Shown here: piece by piece, positions 1 through 7,504 of the stretch | How positions within the stretch are numbered: the first letter of the stretch is position 1 | How the letters are laid out: the number at the start of each line of letters is the position of its first letter | Source: Bdellovibrionaceae bacterium UBA6502 | GTDB lineage: Bacteria; Bdellovibrionota; Bdellovibrionia; Bdellovibrionales; UBA840 | Assembly (NCBI GenBank): GCA_002436415.1 | Contig: DJMA01000009.1 | Span: 7,622-71,621 of the forward strand | Length of the DNA stretch: 64,000 nucleotides | Direction: 5' to 3' | The notes under the pieces: generated by a model | Seen by the model: the letters and a program-made list of their open reading frames with translations, nothing else | The model's database searches: none | Told to the model about the DNA's origin: nothing | Translations under genes and position numbers: made by a program

Positions 1-2183
1 GCTTCGAAGTTATGATTGTGAGCGGAGATAAAGACTTTGCGCAATTAGTAGATGATAAAATTAAAATGTTCGATCCGATGAAAGAAGTTTTGTACGACAA
101 AAATAAAGTTGTAGAAAAGTGGGGAGTTGAGCCTAGTCAGATCATTGATTATTTGTCGATTGTTGGAGATAGCTCTGATAATGTTCCTGGTGTAAAAGGA
201 GTTGGTCCCAAAGGTGCGGTAAAGCTTTTGACCGAGTACAAAACCTTAGAAGGAATTTATGAAAACATTGAGGAAGTTGGTCCTAAGGGCACCAAAGCAA
301 AACTGATCGATGCCAAAGACAATGCTTTTCTTTCTAAAGACCTGGTAACCATCGTTACCGAGAATAAAACAGACATTCACGAGATCGAAGAATTGAAGTG
401 GGAAGGCTTTGATGCAGCTACTCTAGAGTCTTTAATGCAGGAGCTCGAATTTAAAAATATGGGCAAACGCTTAATTAAGGACGCTTCTTATTTGGGACAA
501 GATTTTTCAAACTCTGAAATGGCAGAAGAAAAACAAGTTGCAAAGTCATTTTCTGATTCTGATCTAAATAAAATTGCAGTAAATGAGTTTAGTAAAGTTG
601 ACGAGTTAAAAAACGCACTAAAAAAAGATGAATACTTTTTCTTTTTATGTGGTGACAAAGTATGCTTCGCAAGGAATGAAACAATTTTTAGTGTTCCGGC
701 AGAAGTTTTAGAGACTGAGAAACTTGATCTGGATGGCCTTGCTCTGCGTGGTCATGATTTAAAAAGTTTATGGCGAAGTTTTCACATTCAAAATGCCAAA
801 GCAAAAAGTGATACTCTGATTGCGGAGTATTTATTAATTTCTAAATCCATTGGTAGCTTTGAAAGTTTAGTTGAAAAGTATCATCCTGGAGCTGAGTTTC
901 AAAATGATGTTCGCGCTTATTACCTTTATCTAAAAGATCTGAGCGAAGTACTTGAGAAAAAATTAAAAGAAGTAGATTGCTTAGAGGATTATCAAGATGT
1001 GGAACTTCCTTGTTTGGAGGTTTTACATAAGATGGAATCTCGTGGGATTTGTTTGAATAAAGAGGTTTTATCAAAACAAGAGCTTGCTCTTCAAGAAGAA
1101 GCGGATCGAATTCAAAAAGAAGTGTTTGAGCATTGTGAACAAGAGTTTAATTTGGACTCTCCAAAGCAGCTTGGAAAAGTCCTTTTTGAAGACTTAGGCT
1201 TGCCGGTAGTGAAAAAGACTAAAACAGGCTATTCAACAAACTCAGAAGTCTTGCAAAAATTAACCAAGAAAGCTCCTTGGGTAGAAAAAATAATTACCTA
1301 CAGGGAGCTGAAGAAATTGCTTTCTACCTATGTGAAGGCCTTGCCTGAATTAACAGAAGAGGATGGGCGAATTCATACTCATTTTAATCAAGCGGTAACG
1401 GCAACAGGTCGTTTGAGTTCGACGGAGCCCAATTTACAAAACATTCCAATTCGAACACCACAAGGTAATGCTGTTCGTGAAGCATTTGTTAGTCCCGAAG
1501 GCTTTCAAATTGTTTCAGCAGATTATAGTCAGATTGAACTTCGTTTGCTCGCTCACATCACAGAGGACGAAGGCTTGTGTAATGCTTTTGCTGAAGACCG
1601 TGATATCCATACCGCTACAGCCGCCGAGGTCTTTGAAGTAGACTTTGATAAAGTGGATTCTGAAATGAGAAGGCAAGCAAAGGCCGTCAATTTTGGAATC
1701 GCTTACGGAATGGGTGCCTTTTCTCTTGCGGAAAACTTGGGGATAGGTCGTAAAGAAGCAAAAGAGATTATCGATCGATATTTCAATCGTTTTAAAAATG
1801 TAAAAGATTATATGAGTGAAGTGGTTGAGTCAGCCAAAGAAAAGGGCTACGTAGAGAGTATCTTTGGCCGTCGTCGTTATATTCCTGAGCTAAATTCTTC
1901 CAATGCGATCTTGCGTAAAAATGGCGAGAGAATTGCCATCAATTCGCCAATGCAGGCAAGTGCTAGTGATATTGTGAAGAAGGCAATGGTTGCTGTTGAA
2001 TCAAAAATACCGGAAGCAAAGATGTTACTTCAGGTTCATGATGAATTGATTTTTGAGATTGCTGATTCGAAGGTGGATGAGTCTATGGGAGTGATTCGCC
2101 AGTTGATGGAAGAGGTGGTTGAGCTGCGTGTGCCTTTGAAGGTGAATATTGCTAGTGGTAGGAATTGGAAGGAAGCTCATTAG
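1..2183 (+). CDS. polA: DNA polymerase I, 5'-truncated by the window edge
   Basis: DNA polymerase I fills gaps during repair and Okazaki-fragment processing. The frame is open from the first bases (the reading enters at base 3), so the N-terminus lies outside the window; what remains begins inside the 5'-nuclease domain (IVSGDKD, then the helix-hairpin-helix VPGVKGVGPKGA). The polymerase domain is intact, numbering from the first ATG at base 12: motif A DYSQIELRLL near residue 504, motif B RRQAKAVNFGIAYG near 553, motif C QVHDELIFE near 674. The middle 3'-5' exonuclease domain (about 190-330) is present in length, but I see no DxE motif, and the Asp expected after the GxNLK-like segment is Leu (GHDLKSL). 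Proofreading is therefore probably lost, as in Bacillus-type Pol I. The stop is followed at once by a dispersed repeat with terminator-like hairpins. Confidence 0.97.
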   Translation, partial: FEVMIVSGDKDFAQLVDDKIKMFDPMKEVLYDKNKVVEKWGVEPSQIIDYLSIVGDSSDNVPGVKGVGPKGAVKLLTEYKTLEGIYENIEEVGPKGTKAKLIDAKDNAFLSKDLVTIVTENKTDIHEIEELKWEGFDAATLESLMQELEFKNMGKRLIKDASYLGQDFSNSEMAEEKQVAKSFSDSDLNKIAVNEFSKVDELKNALKKDEYFFFLCGDKVCFARNETIFSVPAEVLETEKLDLDGLALRGHDLKSLWRSFHIQNAKAKSDTLIAEYLLISKSIGSFESLVEKYHPGAEFQNDVRAYYLYLKDLSEVLEKKLKEVDCLEDYQDVELPCLEVLHKMESRGICLNKEVLSKQELALQEEADRIQKEVFEHCEQEFNLDSPKQLGKVLFEDLGLPVVKKTKTGYSTNSEVLQKLTKKAPWVEKIITYRELKKLLSTYVKALPELTEEDGRIHTHFNQAVTATGRLSSTEPNLQNIPIRTPQGNAVREAFVSPEGFQIVSADYSQIELRLLAHITEDEGLCNAFAEDRDIHTATAAEVFEVDFDKVDSEMRRQAKAVNFGIAYGMGAFSLAENLGIGRKEAKEIIDRYFNRFKNVKDYMSEVVESAKEKGYVESIFGRRRYIPELNSSNAILRKNGERIAINSPMQASASDIVKKAMVAVESKIPEAKMLLQVHDELIFEIADSKVDESMGVIRQLMEEVVELRVPLKVNIASGRNWKEAH

Positions 2184-2200
2184 TTTTTTTTTATTTTGGT

Positions 2201-2380
2201 TTACTCCTCGGTTTGGGGCTTCGAATGAGCCGGCCTTCTGAAACAAAAGTGTTTTTCTCATTTCTTCTTGTCTAAATCTCGTCGTCTTTGTTTTTTTGCT
2301 GGCGCGGGGGGGATGGGGCGGCTTTGCCGCCGTTGGCTGTTTGAGGCTTTTGCCTCAAAGGTGCTTTTGTTTTTTTCTGG
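2201..2380 (+). repeat. Dispersed intergenic repeat, copy A, with two hairpins
   Basis: Begins TTACTCCTCGGTTTGG, then a segment ending GAGCCGGCC, CTGAAACAAAAGTG and AAATCTCGTCGTC. Close relatives lie after metK (32.6-33.0 kb) and, shorter, after rarA (51.29 kb). It holds two perfect hairpins: GGCGGC/GCCGCC with a TTT loop at 2317-2331, and TTTGAGGC/GCCTCAAA with a TTTT loop at 2340-2359, the second followed by a T-rich run. The copy starts 17 bases after the polA stop and runs up to the stop of the convergent lipoprotein gene, so it may act as the 3' terminator. The short reading frames here look like chance. Confidence 0.8.
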
Positions 2381-2401
2381 GTGTATTTGTTTTTGGGGGG
2401 C

Positions 2402-3025
2402 TTATTGGGTGGACCAGGCTACTACTCGGCCGTTTTCGAAGAATATTATACGGTCTTGTTCTTTGTAGCCTTCTCGGGTGCCTTGGTAGGTTTTGTAGGT
2501 CCAGCGTTCATTTCCGCGAAAGTCACTGCCTGATACCTCTCTGAGGTCAGGTTCGCCCCAGGTTTCTCTAACAGCACTCATAGGCATATGTAGGATTAGA
2601 TCATTTTGCTCGATGGCTTCTTTGATTTCTTCGGAGTAGTTGGACAAGCGTTTGAAGAAACGTCGGTTTTCTAACCAATTTAGCTGATCGGCGTAATCTT
2701 CAATTTGCAAAAATTCGATGCGCTCCTGATCGCCGTTAAAAAAGGCTTTGTTTTTATAATATAGGTTTCTTTGTAGACTGCTTTGTAAATTTCTTTCCAA
2801 ACGTTTTACGTCTAATCTCATTTGCAAGGCTTGATACTCTGCCTCTGTGAGAGGACGGTTTAATCTTTGGATTCCTAGTTCGTAACGACTAAGTTCAGCG
2901 TCTTTCATATCTTGAGCTGTATAGTACGGATCTTGTTCTTTGTATTGAGAGTATTCATTAGAACGGCGTAAACTTGTACAGGAAATCATGCTAAAGCTAA
3001 TAGCTAAGAGAATATAATTTTTCAT
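2402..3025 (-). CDS. BamE/SmpA-like lipoprotein of unknown role
   Basis: A 207-residue lipoprotein: short hydrophobic signal with lipobox-like ISC (Cys about residue 16), so probably lipid-anchored in the envelope. The middle (about 40-150) is charged and helical, with hints of coiled coil. The C-terminal 60 residues read VRETWGEPDLRE ... ERWTYKTYQ ... RIIFFENGRVVAWS, the pattern of SmpA/OmlA/BamE-fold domains (WG.P motif, W-x-Y strand, F-x-NG-x-V). It lacks the usual BamE length and context, so I would not call it BamE. The ATG at 3025 has a clear AGGAGG Shine-Dalgarno sequence. A sigma28-like promoter lies 27 bases upstream. It converges on polA across repeat copy A. Confidence 0.8.
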   Translation of the reverse strand: MKNYILLAISFSMISCTSLRRSNEYSQYKEQDPYYTAQDMKDAELSRYELGIQRLNRPLTEAEYQALQMRLDVKRLERNLQSSLQRNLYYKNKAFFNGDQERIEFLQIEDYADQLNWLENRRFFKRLSNYSEEIKEAIEQNDLILHMPMSAVRETWGEPDLREVSGSDFRGNERWTYKTYQGTREGYKEQDRIIFFENGRVVAWSTQ

Positions 3026-3051
3026 TCTGAACCTCCTTGTTCTTGTTTTAT

Positions 3052-3078
3052 TTATCGGTTTATCGTCGAAAAAACTTA
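3052..3078 (-). promoter_or_regulatory. Predicted sigma28 (FliA-like) promoter of the BamE-like lipoprotein
   Basis: Read on the minus strand: TAAG, 15 bases, ACCGATAA. The E. coli FliA consensus is TAAA-N15-GCCGATAA. Spacing is identical to five other sites in this window. The -10 octamer ends 27 bases before the ATG, leaving room for the visible AGGAGG. Confidence 0.65.
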
Positions 3079-3258
3079 CAGGGCAAAGGTCTAAAGTCCC
3101 GGTGTTTTAAGTAGAGAGGAAGTTTTTACTTAGACCTTCTTCTGTATCTTTGGATTTTACTCTAAGACTTTGAGTTTCCTGAGAGATTGAGAGAAAATAA
3201 AAGGAGAGCAGTTGCGCTAGGACCTAGGTCTTAACCAAGAAATTACACAGCGAAGATT

Positions 3259-4257
3259 ATGGCAGAAGAAGACGATAAAGAAAAAAACGACAAGGTAGAA
3301 ACCAATCCTGACATTGCTTCAGAAGTGGAAGGCATGGTTGATCTAAGTGATGTCTTGGCAACTGGAGATAATGAAACCGGTGCTGCTTCTGCCGAAGATG
3401 CCCTGCAAGAACATGCTGAACAGGAAGAACAGGCAATCGATCTATTTGAGAAAAAGGTGGAAGTTGCTCAGCCCAAAAATTTAGATAAAAAAGAGTCTAA
3501 ATTAAAGGCTTTATTTGCTAGATTGGTTCCCGAAGGTAGTTACCGTCACTTCGTCCTTACTAAAATACTGAACTTCATCGAAGCCTGTATTTCGAAAAGT
3601 AAAAATTTTGTTCGTAATTTTAAAGATATAAGTATTAAATTTATCAAGGAAGACTCTAAAGTCTTGCTAAGTACTGCTATTGAAAAAATAAAAGCGGGCG
3701 TTCAGAAGGTTTCGGCAGAACTAAAGAAATTTATGTCTTTGAGCTGGAAGTTAAAGCTTATTTTTGTATTTATCCTGAGCTTACTAGTAGTGATTCCATT
3801 TGTGATACAAATTGCATTAGACGGAAAATTTTTACCAGAAGCCAAAGACCCGTATGTTTTCAATTTTAATGAAGTGGCTGACAAAGTCTTTAAGATTGAA
3901 AAAGACGAGGCTTGGGAAAAGTTTCGTAATCCGAATCGATTTCCAGAGTATGTTGTCCGATTTGATCGTATCATCGTTATGCTAAAACCCTCCGTTTTTT
4001 CTTCTAAGAACACTATGGGTGTGTTTTCTTTGTTCTATGAGGCAAGCTCGCAAGAGGCTGCCACAGAGATTAAAGACCGAGAAGCAGAAGTAAGAGATAT
4101 TACCGCTAGAACCTTAGAGGGCGTTGAATATGATGAAATTCGAACGGCCGAAGGTAAGAAAAAGGCGAAGAAGCTTGTCGCTCAAGCGATAAATAAATTT
4201 TTAAACAACGGTAAAGTAGTAAAAATCTATTTCAAAGACTTCGTTGTATCGCCCTAG
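3259..4257 (+). CDS. FliL-like single-pass membrane protein with long acidic N-terminus
   Basis: 332 residues. Residues 1-95 are acidic and low-complexity (cytoplasmic tail), 95-165 basic and helical, then one membrane span near 166-190 (LIFVFILSLLVVIPFVIQI). The periplasmic C-terminus (about 225-332) resembles FliL: a strand with MGVFSLFYEASS, a helix with EIKDREAEVRDITARTL, then KKAKKLVAQAINKFL and the closing VVKIYFKDFVVSP, close to the family ending vyFtdFvvQ. FliL stabilises the flagellar stator; no flagellar gene is nearby, so this could be a stator-associated paralog serving another motor. The start is the first ATG; its Shine-Dalgarno sequence is weak. It is flanked by the divergent lipoprotein and the convergent sigma54 activator. 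Confidence 0.7.
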   Translation: MAEEDDKEKNDKVETNPDIASEVEGMVDLSDVLATGDNETGAASAEDALQEHAEQEEQAIDLFEKKVEVAQPKNLDKKESKLKALFARLVPEGSYRHFVLTKILNFIEACISKSKNFVRNFKDISIKFIKEDSKVLLSTAIEKIKAGVQKVSAELKKFMSLSWKLKLIFVFILSLLVVIPFVIQIALDGKFLPEAKDPYVFNFNEVADKVFKIEKDEAWEKFRNPNRFPEYVVRFDRIIVMLKPSVFSSKNTMGVFSLFYEASSQEAATEIKDREAEVRDITARTLEGVEYDEIRTAEGKKKAKKLVAQAINKFLNNGKVVKIYFKDFVVSP

Positions 4258-4267
4258 TTTTTTAATC

Positions 4268-5548
4268 CTATTGAAATCGATATGATTTAGAATCAATTTC
4301 GTATTTCTTTACTTTGTCATGAAATGTGCTTTTGGGCATACCCAAGTTTTTGGCCGCTAACCTTTGATTTCCTCTCGCTTGAGCTAGTGCATTTTCGATT
4401 AGTTTTTTTTCCATTCTTTTAACAGGTGGCAAGTCATTGTCCTCTCCACTTAGGCTAATGTTTTCTGAACCAAAATCAATCAATTGAGAAAGTTCATCCC
4501 TACCAATAGGAAGGTGAGGAAAGATTGCTGCTGCTCTTCTTACAAAGTTTTTAAGTTCACGAATGTTTCCTGGCCAATTATGGTTTTGAATATCAATTAC
4601 CGCTTCTTGTAAAAAATGAACTCGGTACTCTTTGCTAAATTGAAATAGAAGTGGAGTAATGTCTTCTTTTCGGTTGCGTAGGGCAGGGATTGTGTATTTA
4701 ATGATGTTTAAACGGTAATACAAATCAACACGAAACTTTCCTTCCGCTATGAGTTCTTTTAAATCCTTATGGCTAGCAGCAATCACTCGAACATCTACTG
4801 AGATATTTTTGTCGCTACCAAGGGGTTTTACCTCCCGATTTTCAAGTACGCGCAAGAGCTTAGCTTGCAAATTCAATGGCATATCACCGATTTCATCTAA
4901 AAGTAGTGTACCGCCATTGGCTAGGAGGAAAGCTCCTTTTCTATCTTCCTTGGCATCAGTATAACTACCTTTTTGGTGTCCAAATAAGTCACTCTCAATC
5001 AAATTGCTATTAAAATTGGAACAGTTCAGTGTAACAAAAGCCCTGTCTCTTCTAGGAGATAAGTCATGTATTTTTCTACTGATTATCTCTTTACCAGCAC
5101 CAGACTCTCCTTGTAAAAGAACATTTTCTTGGGAGTTTGCAATCATTGGAAGTTTTTGAAGCTGTTTGTTCCATTCTAGGTTGTAGCTTTTTAACTCTAA
5201 TTTTTTGTCCTGTGTTTCATTGTTGGAGGAAAAGAGAAAGCTTGTGGAGCCTAGACGAATTTGATCGCCTTCTTGGAGTTGAATTTCCTTAATTCTTACA
5301 CCATTGACGAAACTGCCATTTTGGCTATTTAGATCTTCAAGGTAAAAACCATCGGGACGATGTTTGATCATGGCATGGCTTCGAGAACTGAAGTTGTCAT
5401 TTAAAACAATATCATTGCTAATTTCTCTGCCGATCATAAATTGATCGTACAAACGATAGACTCTTACTTGCTCTCCGCTAATTTGTTTAAAGAATGCCTG
5501 TTGGCTATAAATTACTTCCGATTCTCTTTGAATTTTTCTTGTGATCAT
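4268..5548 (-). CDS. FHA-domain sigma54-dependent transcriptional activator
   Basis: Enhancer-binding protein that would open sigma54 promoters. Order: N-terminal FHA domain (IGREISNDIVLND, SRSHA, LNSQNGSFVNG; about residues 25-105 of this start), AAA+ domain with Walker A GESGAGKE, Walker B GGTLLLDEIGDMP and arginine-finger segment FRVDLYYRLN, then a Fis-type helix-turn-helix (NQRLAAKNLGMPKSTFHDKV). The sigma54-contacting loop reads GSYTDA instead of GAFTGA, a non-canonical form. There is no receiver domain, so the signal is probably a phospho-Thr partner, as in myxobacterial FHA activators. I chose the ATG at 5548 (426 residues) because AAAAGGAGC lies just upstream; an in-frame TTG at 5656 would add 36 residues. 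It converges with the FliL-like gene 10 bases away. Confidence 0.92.
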   Translation of the reverse strand: MITRKIQRESEVIYSQQAFFKQISGEQVRVYRLYDQFMIGREISNDIVLNDNFSSRSHAMIKHRPDGFYLEDLNSQNGSFVNGVRIKEIQLQEGDQIRLGSTSFLFSSNNETQDKKLELKSYNLEWNKQLQKLPMIANSQENVLLQGESGAGKEIISRKIHDLSPRRDRAFVTLNCSNFNSNLIESDLFGHQKGSYTDAKEDRKGAFLLANGGTLLLDEIGDMPLNLQAKLLRVLENREVKPLGSDKNISVDVRVIAASHKDLKELIAEGKFRVDLYYRLNIIKYTIPALRNRKEDITPLLFQFSKEYRVHFLQEAVIDIQNHNWPGNIRELKNFVRRAAAIFPHLPIGRDELSQLIDFGSENISLSGEDNDLPPVKRMEKKLIENALAQARGNQRLAAKNLGMPKSTFHDKVKKYEIDSKSYRFQ

Positions 5549-5947
5549 TGACCAGCTCCTTTTCACGAGGAATGATCTTTTCAAGTTCTTTGCCAAAAAA
5601 TTATTAAATCCCAAATCCCGTAATTTTAGATACTTAGCGGCCGACTTTCCAAGCAACCGGTCCGAATCATTGGATTTCTGATCCGGTTATTCCGGAAAAC
5701 TAGAATGAAAAATCTCCAAAAGTAGAGCTTTGATTGAAAGATTGGCAAATTGGAGCCCGTATTTTTTTGAGGAGACGTAAAAACAATAGGAAATAAAGTG
5801 AAAAAGTTTTCAGAGCGTTGTGGTTTTTTATAGAGACAAAATTATACGAAATGCCTCGAATCATTGAGAGATTTTCTAAAAGCTTCTGCCAAACTAAGTT
5901 TGTCTTCCACTGAAAGTTTTGATATAAAAATCCCCAAAAGGACAGCC
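5549..5947. other. Divergent intergenic region between the FHA activator and engB
   Basis: About 400 bases without a convincing gene. Near 5655-5690 there are AACCGG and CCGGTT arms about 22 bases apart upstream of the FHA activator, a possible but unproven operator. GAGGAGACG at about 5770 is a Shine-Dalgarno look-alike with no open frame behind it. An in-frame TTG at 5864 would extend engB, but it has no ribosome-binding site and the extension lies outside the family's length. Confidence 0.4.
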
Positions 5948-6544
5948 ATGAAATTCGGTGGAAACGGTAAAATCAAGTTTATTAAAAGTGCAACTGCGCC
6001 TGAGCAGTTCCCAGAGTCAAGCTGCCCCGAAATCGCCATTGTTGGTAGATCAAATGCAGGAAAATCTAGCTTTATTAATGCTGTGTTTAATACTCGTATT
6101 GCAAAAGTATCTGGAACTCCCGGTAAAACGACTCTCTTAAATTTTTTCTCTGTGAGTGGCGGAACTTATCAAATAGTTGATATGCCAGGTTACGGATATG
6201 CAGCACGCTCGGCAAGCGAAGTTAGGTCATGGCGACCAATGGTTGAAACTTACTTTAGCTTAAGAGCCAGTTTGGTTGGTATGATATTGGTGATGGACAT
6301 CCGTAGAGATTGGACCGCCCAAGAACAAGACTTGGTGGATTGGGTTGCTCAAAAAGAATTAGATACCATAGTTGTTTTGACTAAAGCTGATAAGCTAACG
6401 CGAAATCATCAATTTCAAGCTCAAGCAAAAATTAAAAAAGCCAGCGGTCTGAAAAATGTATTTTGTATTTCCTCAAGTAAAAAAACGGGCCTTCAAGAGG
6501 TAGAAGAATTTTTCTTCGAAGAATGGATTCGTGGCGATGATTAA
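5948..6544 (+). CDS. engB: Ribosome biogenesis GTPase EngB (YihA/YsxC)
   Basis: Essential P-loop GTPase of 50S subunit assembly. Visible motifs: G1 GRSNAGKSS, switch region SGTPGKTT, G3 DMPGYGYA, G4 TKADK, G5-like ISSSK. With the ATG at 5948 the protein has 198 residues, the normal length, and AAAAGGAC lies just before it; this is why I prefer it to the upstream TTG. It overlaps the start of the small membrane protein by 8 bases and begins the co-directional engB-X-kdsB-pyrG-kdsD series. Confidence 0.96.
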   Translation: MKFGGNGKIKFIKSATAPEQFPESSCPEIAIVGRSNAGKSSFINAVFNTRIAKVSGTPGKTTLLNFFSVSGGTYQIVDMPGYGYAARSASEVRSWRPMVETYFSLRASLVGMILVMDIRRDWTAQEQDLVDWVAQKELDTIVVLTKADKLTRNHQFQAQAKIKKASGLKNVFCISSSKKTGLQEVEEFFFEEWIRGDD

Positions 6545-6770
6545 ACTTTTTGGTTTCGTCGCACTTTTACTCTTAATCTCTTTTTTTTGTTTTAGTTTTT
6601 GGTTACGGCCGCAGATCTTTTTAAAAGACTGGCGCCCCATGAAACAGTTTCGTCAAATTGATTTTGATCGATATACATTATTAACAACTCTGAGCGGAAT
6701 ACTTTTGTTTGTCTGTTGCTTTGTTTTTGGCATTTGGATTTCCGTACAAAAAATGAAAGGTTTATTATGA
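6537..6770 (+). CDS. Small two-span membrane protein between engB and kdsB
   Basis: 77 residues with two hydrophobic segments (LFGFVALLLLISFFCFSFWL at the N-terminus and LLTTLSGILLFVCCFVFGIW near the C-terminus) joined by a basic/aromatic loop. It resembles no family I recognise. It overlaps engB by 8 bases and kdsB by 4, so it is translationally coupled. The ATG at 6537 is chosen; a GTG two codons earlier is possible. The tight coupling between real genes supports it being expressed. Confidence 0.65.
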   Translation: MIKLFGFVALLLLISFFCFSFWLRPQIFLKDWRPMKQFRQIDFDRYTLLTTLSGILLFVCCFVFGIWISVQKMKGLL

Positions 6771-7504
6771 AGGTTGTAGCAGTTTTACCAGCACGATATG
6801 GCTCAAGACGATTTCCTGGGAAGCCTTTGGCAAAAATCAATGGTCGCGAAATGTTAGCCTGGACTCTTGAAGGGACAGCTAAGGCAACAAAAGTGAACGA
6901 AATTCTTGTAGCTACAGACCATAAAGAAATAGCAAGCCTTGTTGAAAAAGAAGGTTTCAGAGCTGTGATGACTGATTCAGAATTACCAACGGGAACAGAT
7001 AGAGTTTGGGCAGCTGTGCAAGAAGAAGATTTTGACATAGTATTAAACGTTCAAGGGGACGAACCTTTGATCGATGGTAAGGTCCTAGATTTATTAGTGG
7101 ATTGTTTTCAAGATCCAAATGTAAATATGGCTACGCTTGGACGAGAGATTTTAAATGCTGATGACCTAGAGTCGATGAATACAGCAAAAATAGTTTTAAA
7201 TCATAAATCAGAGGCTTTGTACTTTTCGAGATTTCCTATCCCGCAATCTAGAGAGAGAGACGCTAAGCCATTGTGTTTAAAACACATCGGTATCTATGCA
7301 TTTCGCAAAGACTTTTTAAAAGAGTTTTGTGAAGCGGGACCTAGCCAATTAGAAGTACAAGAAAGTTTAGAGCAATTAAGAGCTTTATATCTAGGAGCAA
7401 CCATTAAAGTGGTTCAAGTAGAGTCAGATTCTTGGGGAGTAGATTCTCCAAAGGATATTTTGAAAATAGAAAATATCATGAAGGAACGTGAAGAAAATGG
7501 CTAA
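6767..7504 (+). CDS. kdsB: 3-deoxy-manno-octulosonate cytidylyltransferase
   Basis: Makes CMP-KDO from CTP and KDO, activating the sugar for attachment to lipid A. The N-terminal nucleotide-binding signature VLPARYGSRRFPGKPL is complete, followed by EILVATDHKEI, the PTGTDRVWAA loop and NVQGDEPLI (the metal-binding Asp region), and HIGIYAFRKDFL with the substrate-binding PSQLEVQESLEQLR. 245 residues from the ATG at 6767, normal for KdsB, with AAAGG just upstream. It overlaps pyrG by 8 bases; pyrG makes the CTP that KdsB uses. Confidence 0.97.
   Translation: MKVVAVLPARYGSRRFPGKPLAKINGREMLAWTLEGTAKATKVNEILVATDHKEIASLVEKEGFRAVMTDSELPTGTDRVWAAVQEEDFDIVLNVQGDEPLIDGKVLDLLVDCFQDPNVNMATLGREILNADDLESMNTAKIVLNHKSEALYFSRFPIPQSRERDAKPLCLKHIGIYAFRKDFLKEFCEAGPSQLEVQESLEQLRALYLGATIKVVQVESDSWGVDSPKDILKIENIMKEREENG

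Noticed and set aside
2268..2544. Reading frames of 66 and 82 codons in repeat copy A, and 130/168-codon frames in 32.7-33.4 kb
   Set aside because: They lie on hairpins and T-runs of the dispersed repeat and extend antisense into real genes; no ribosome-binding site.
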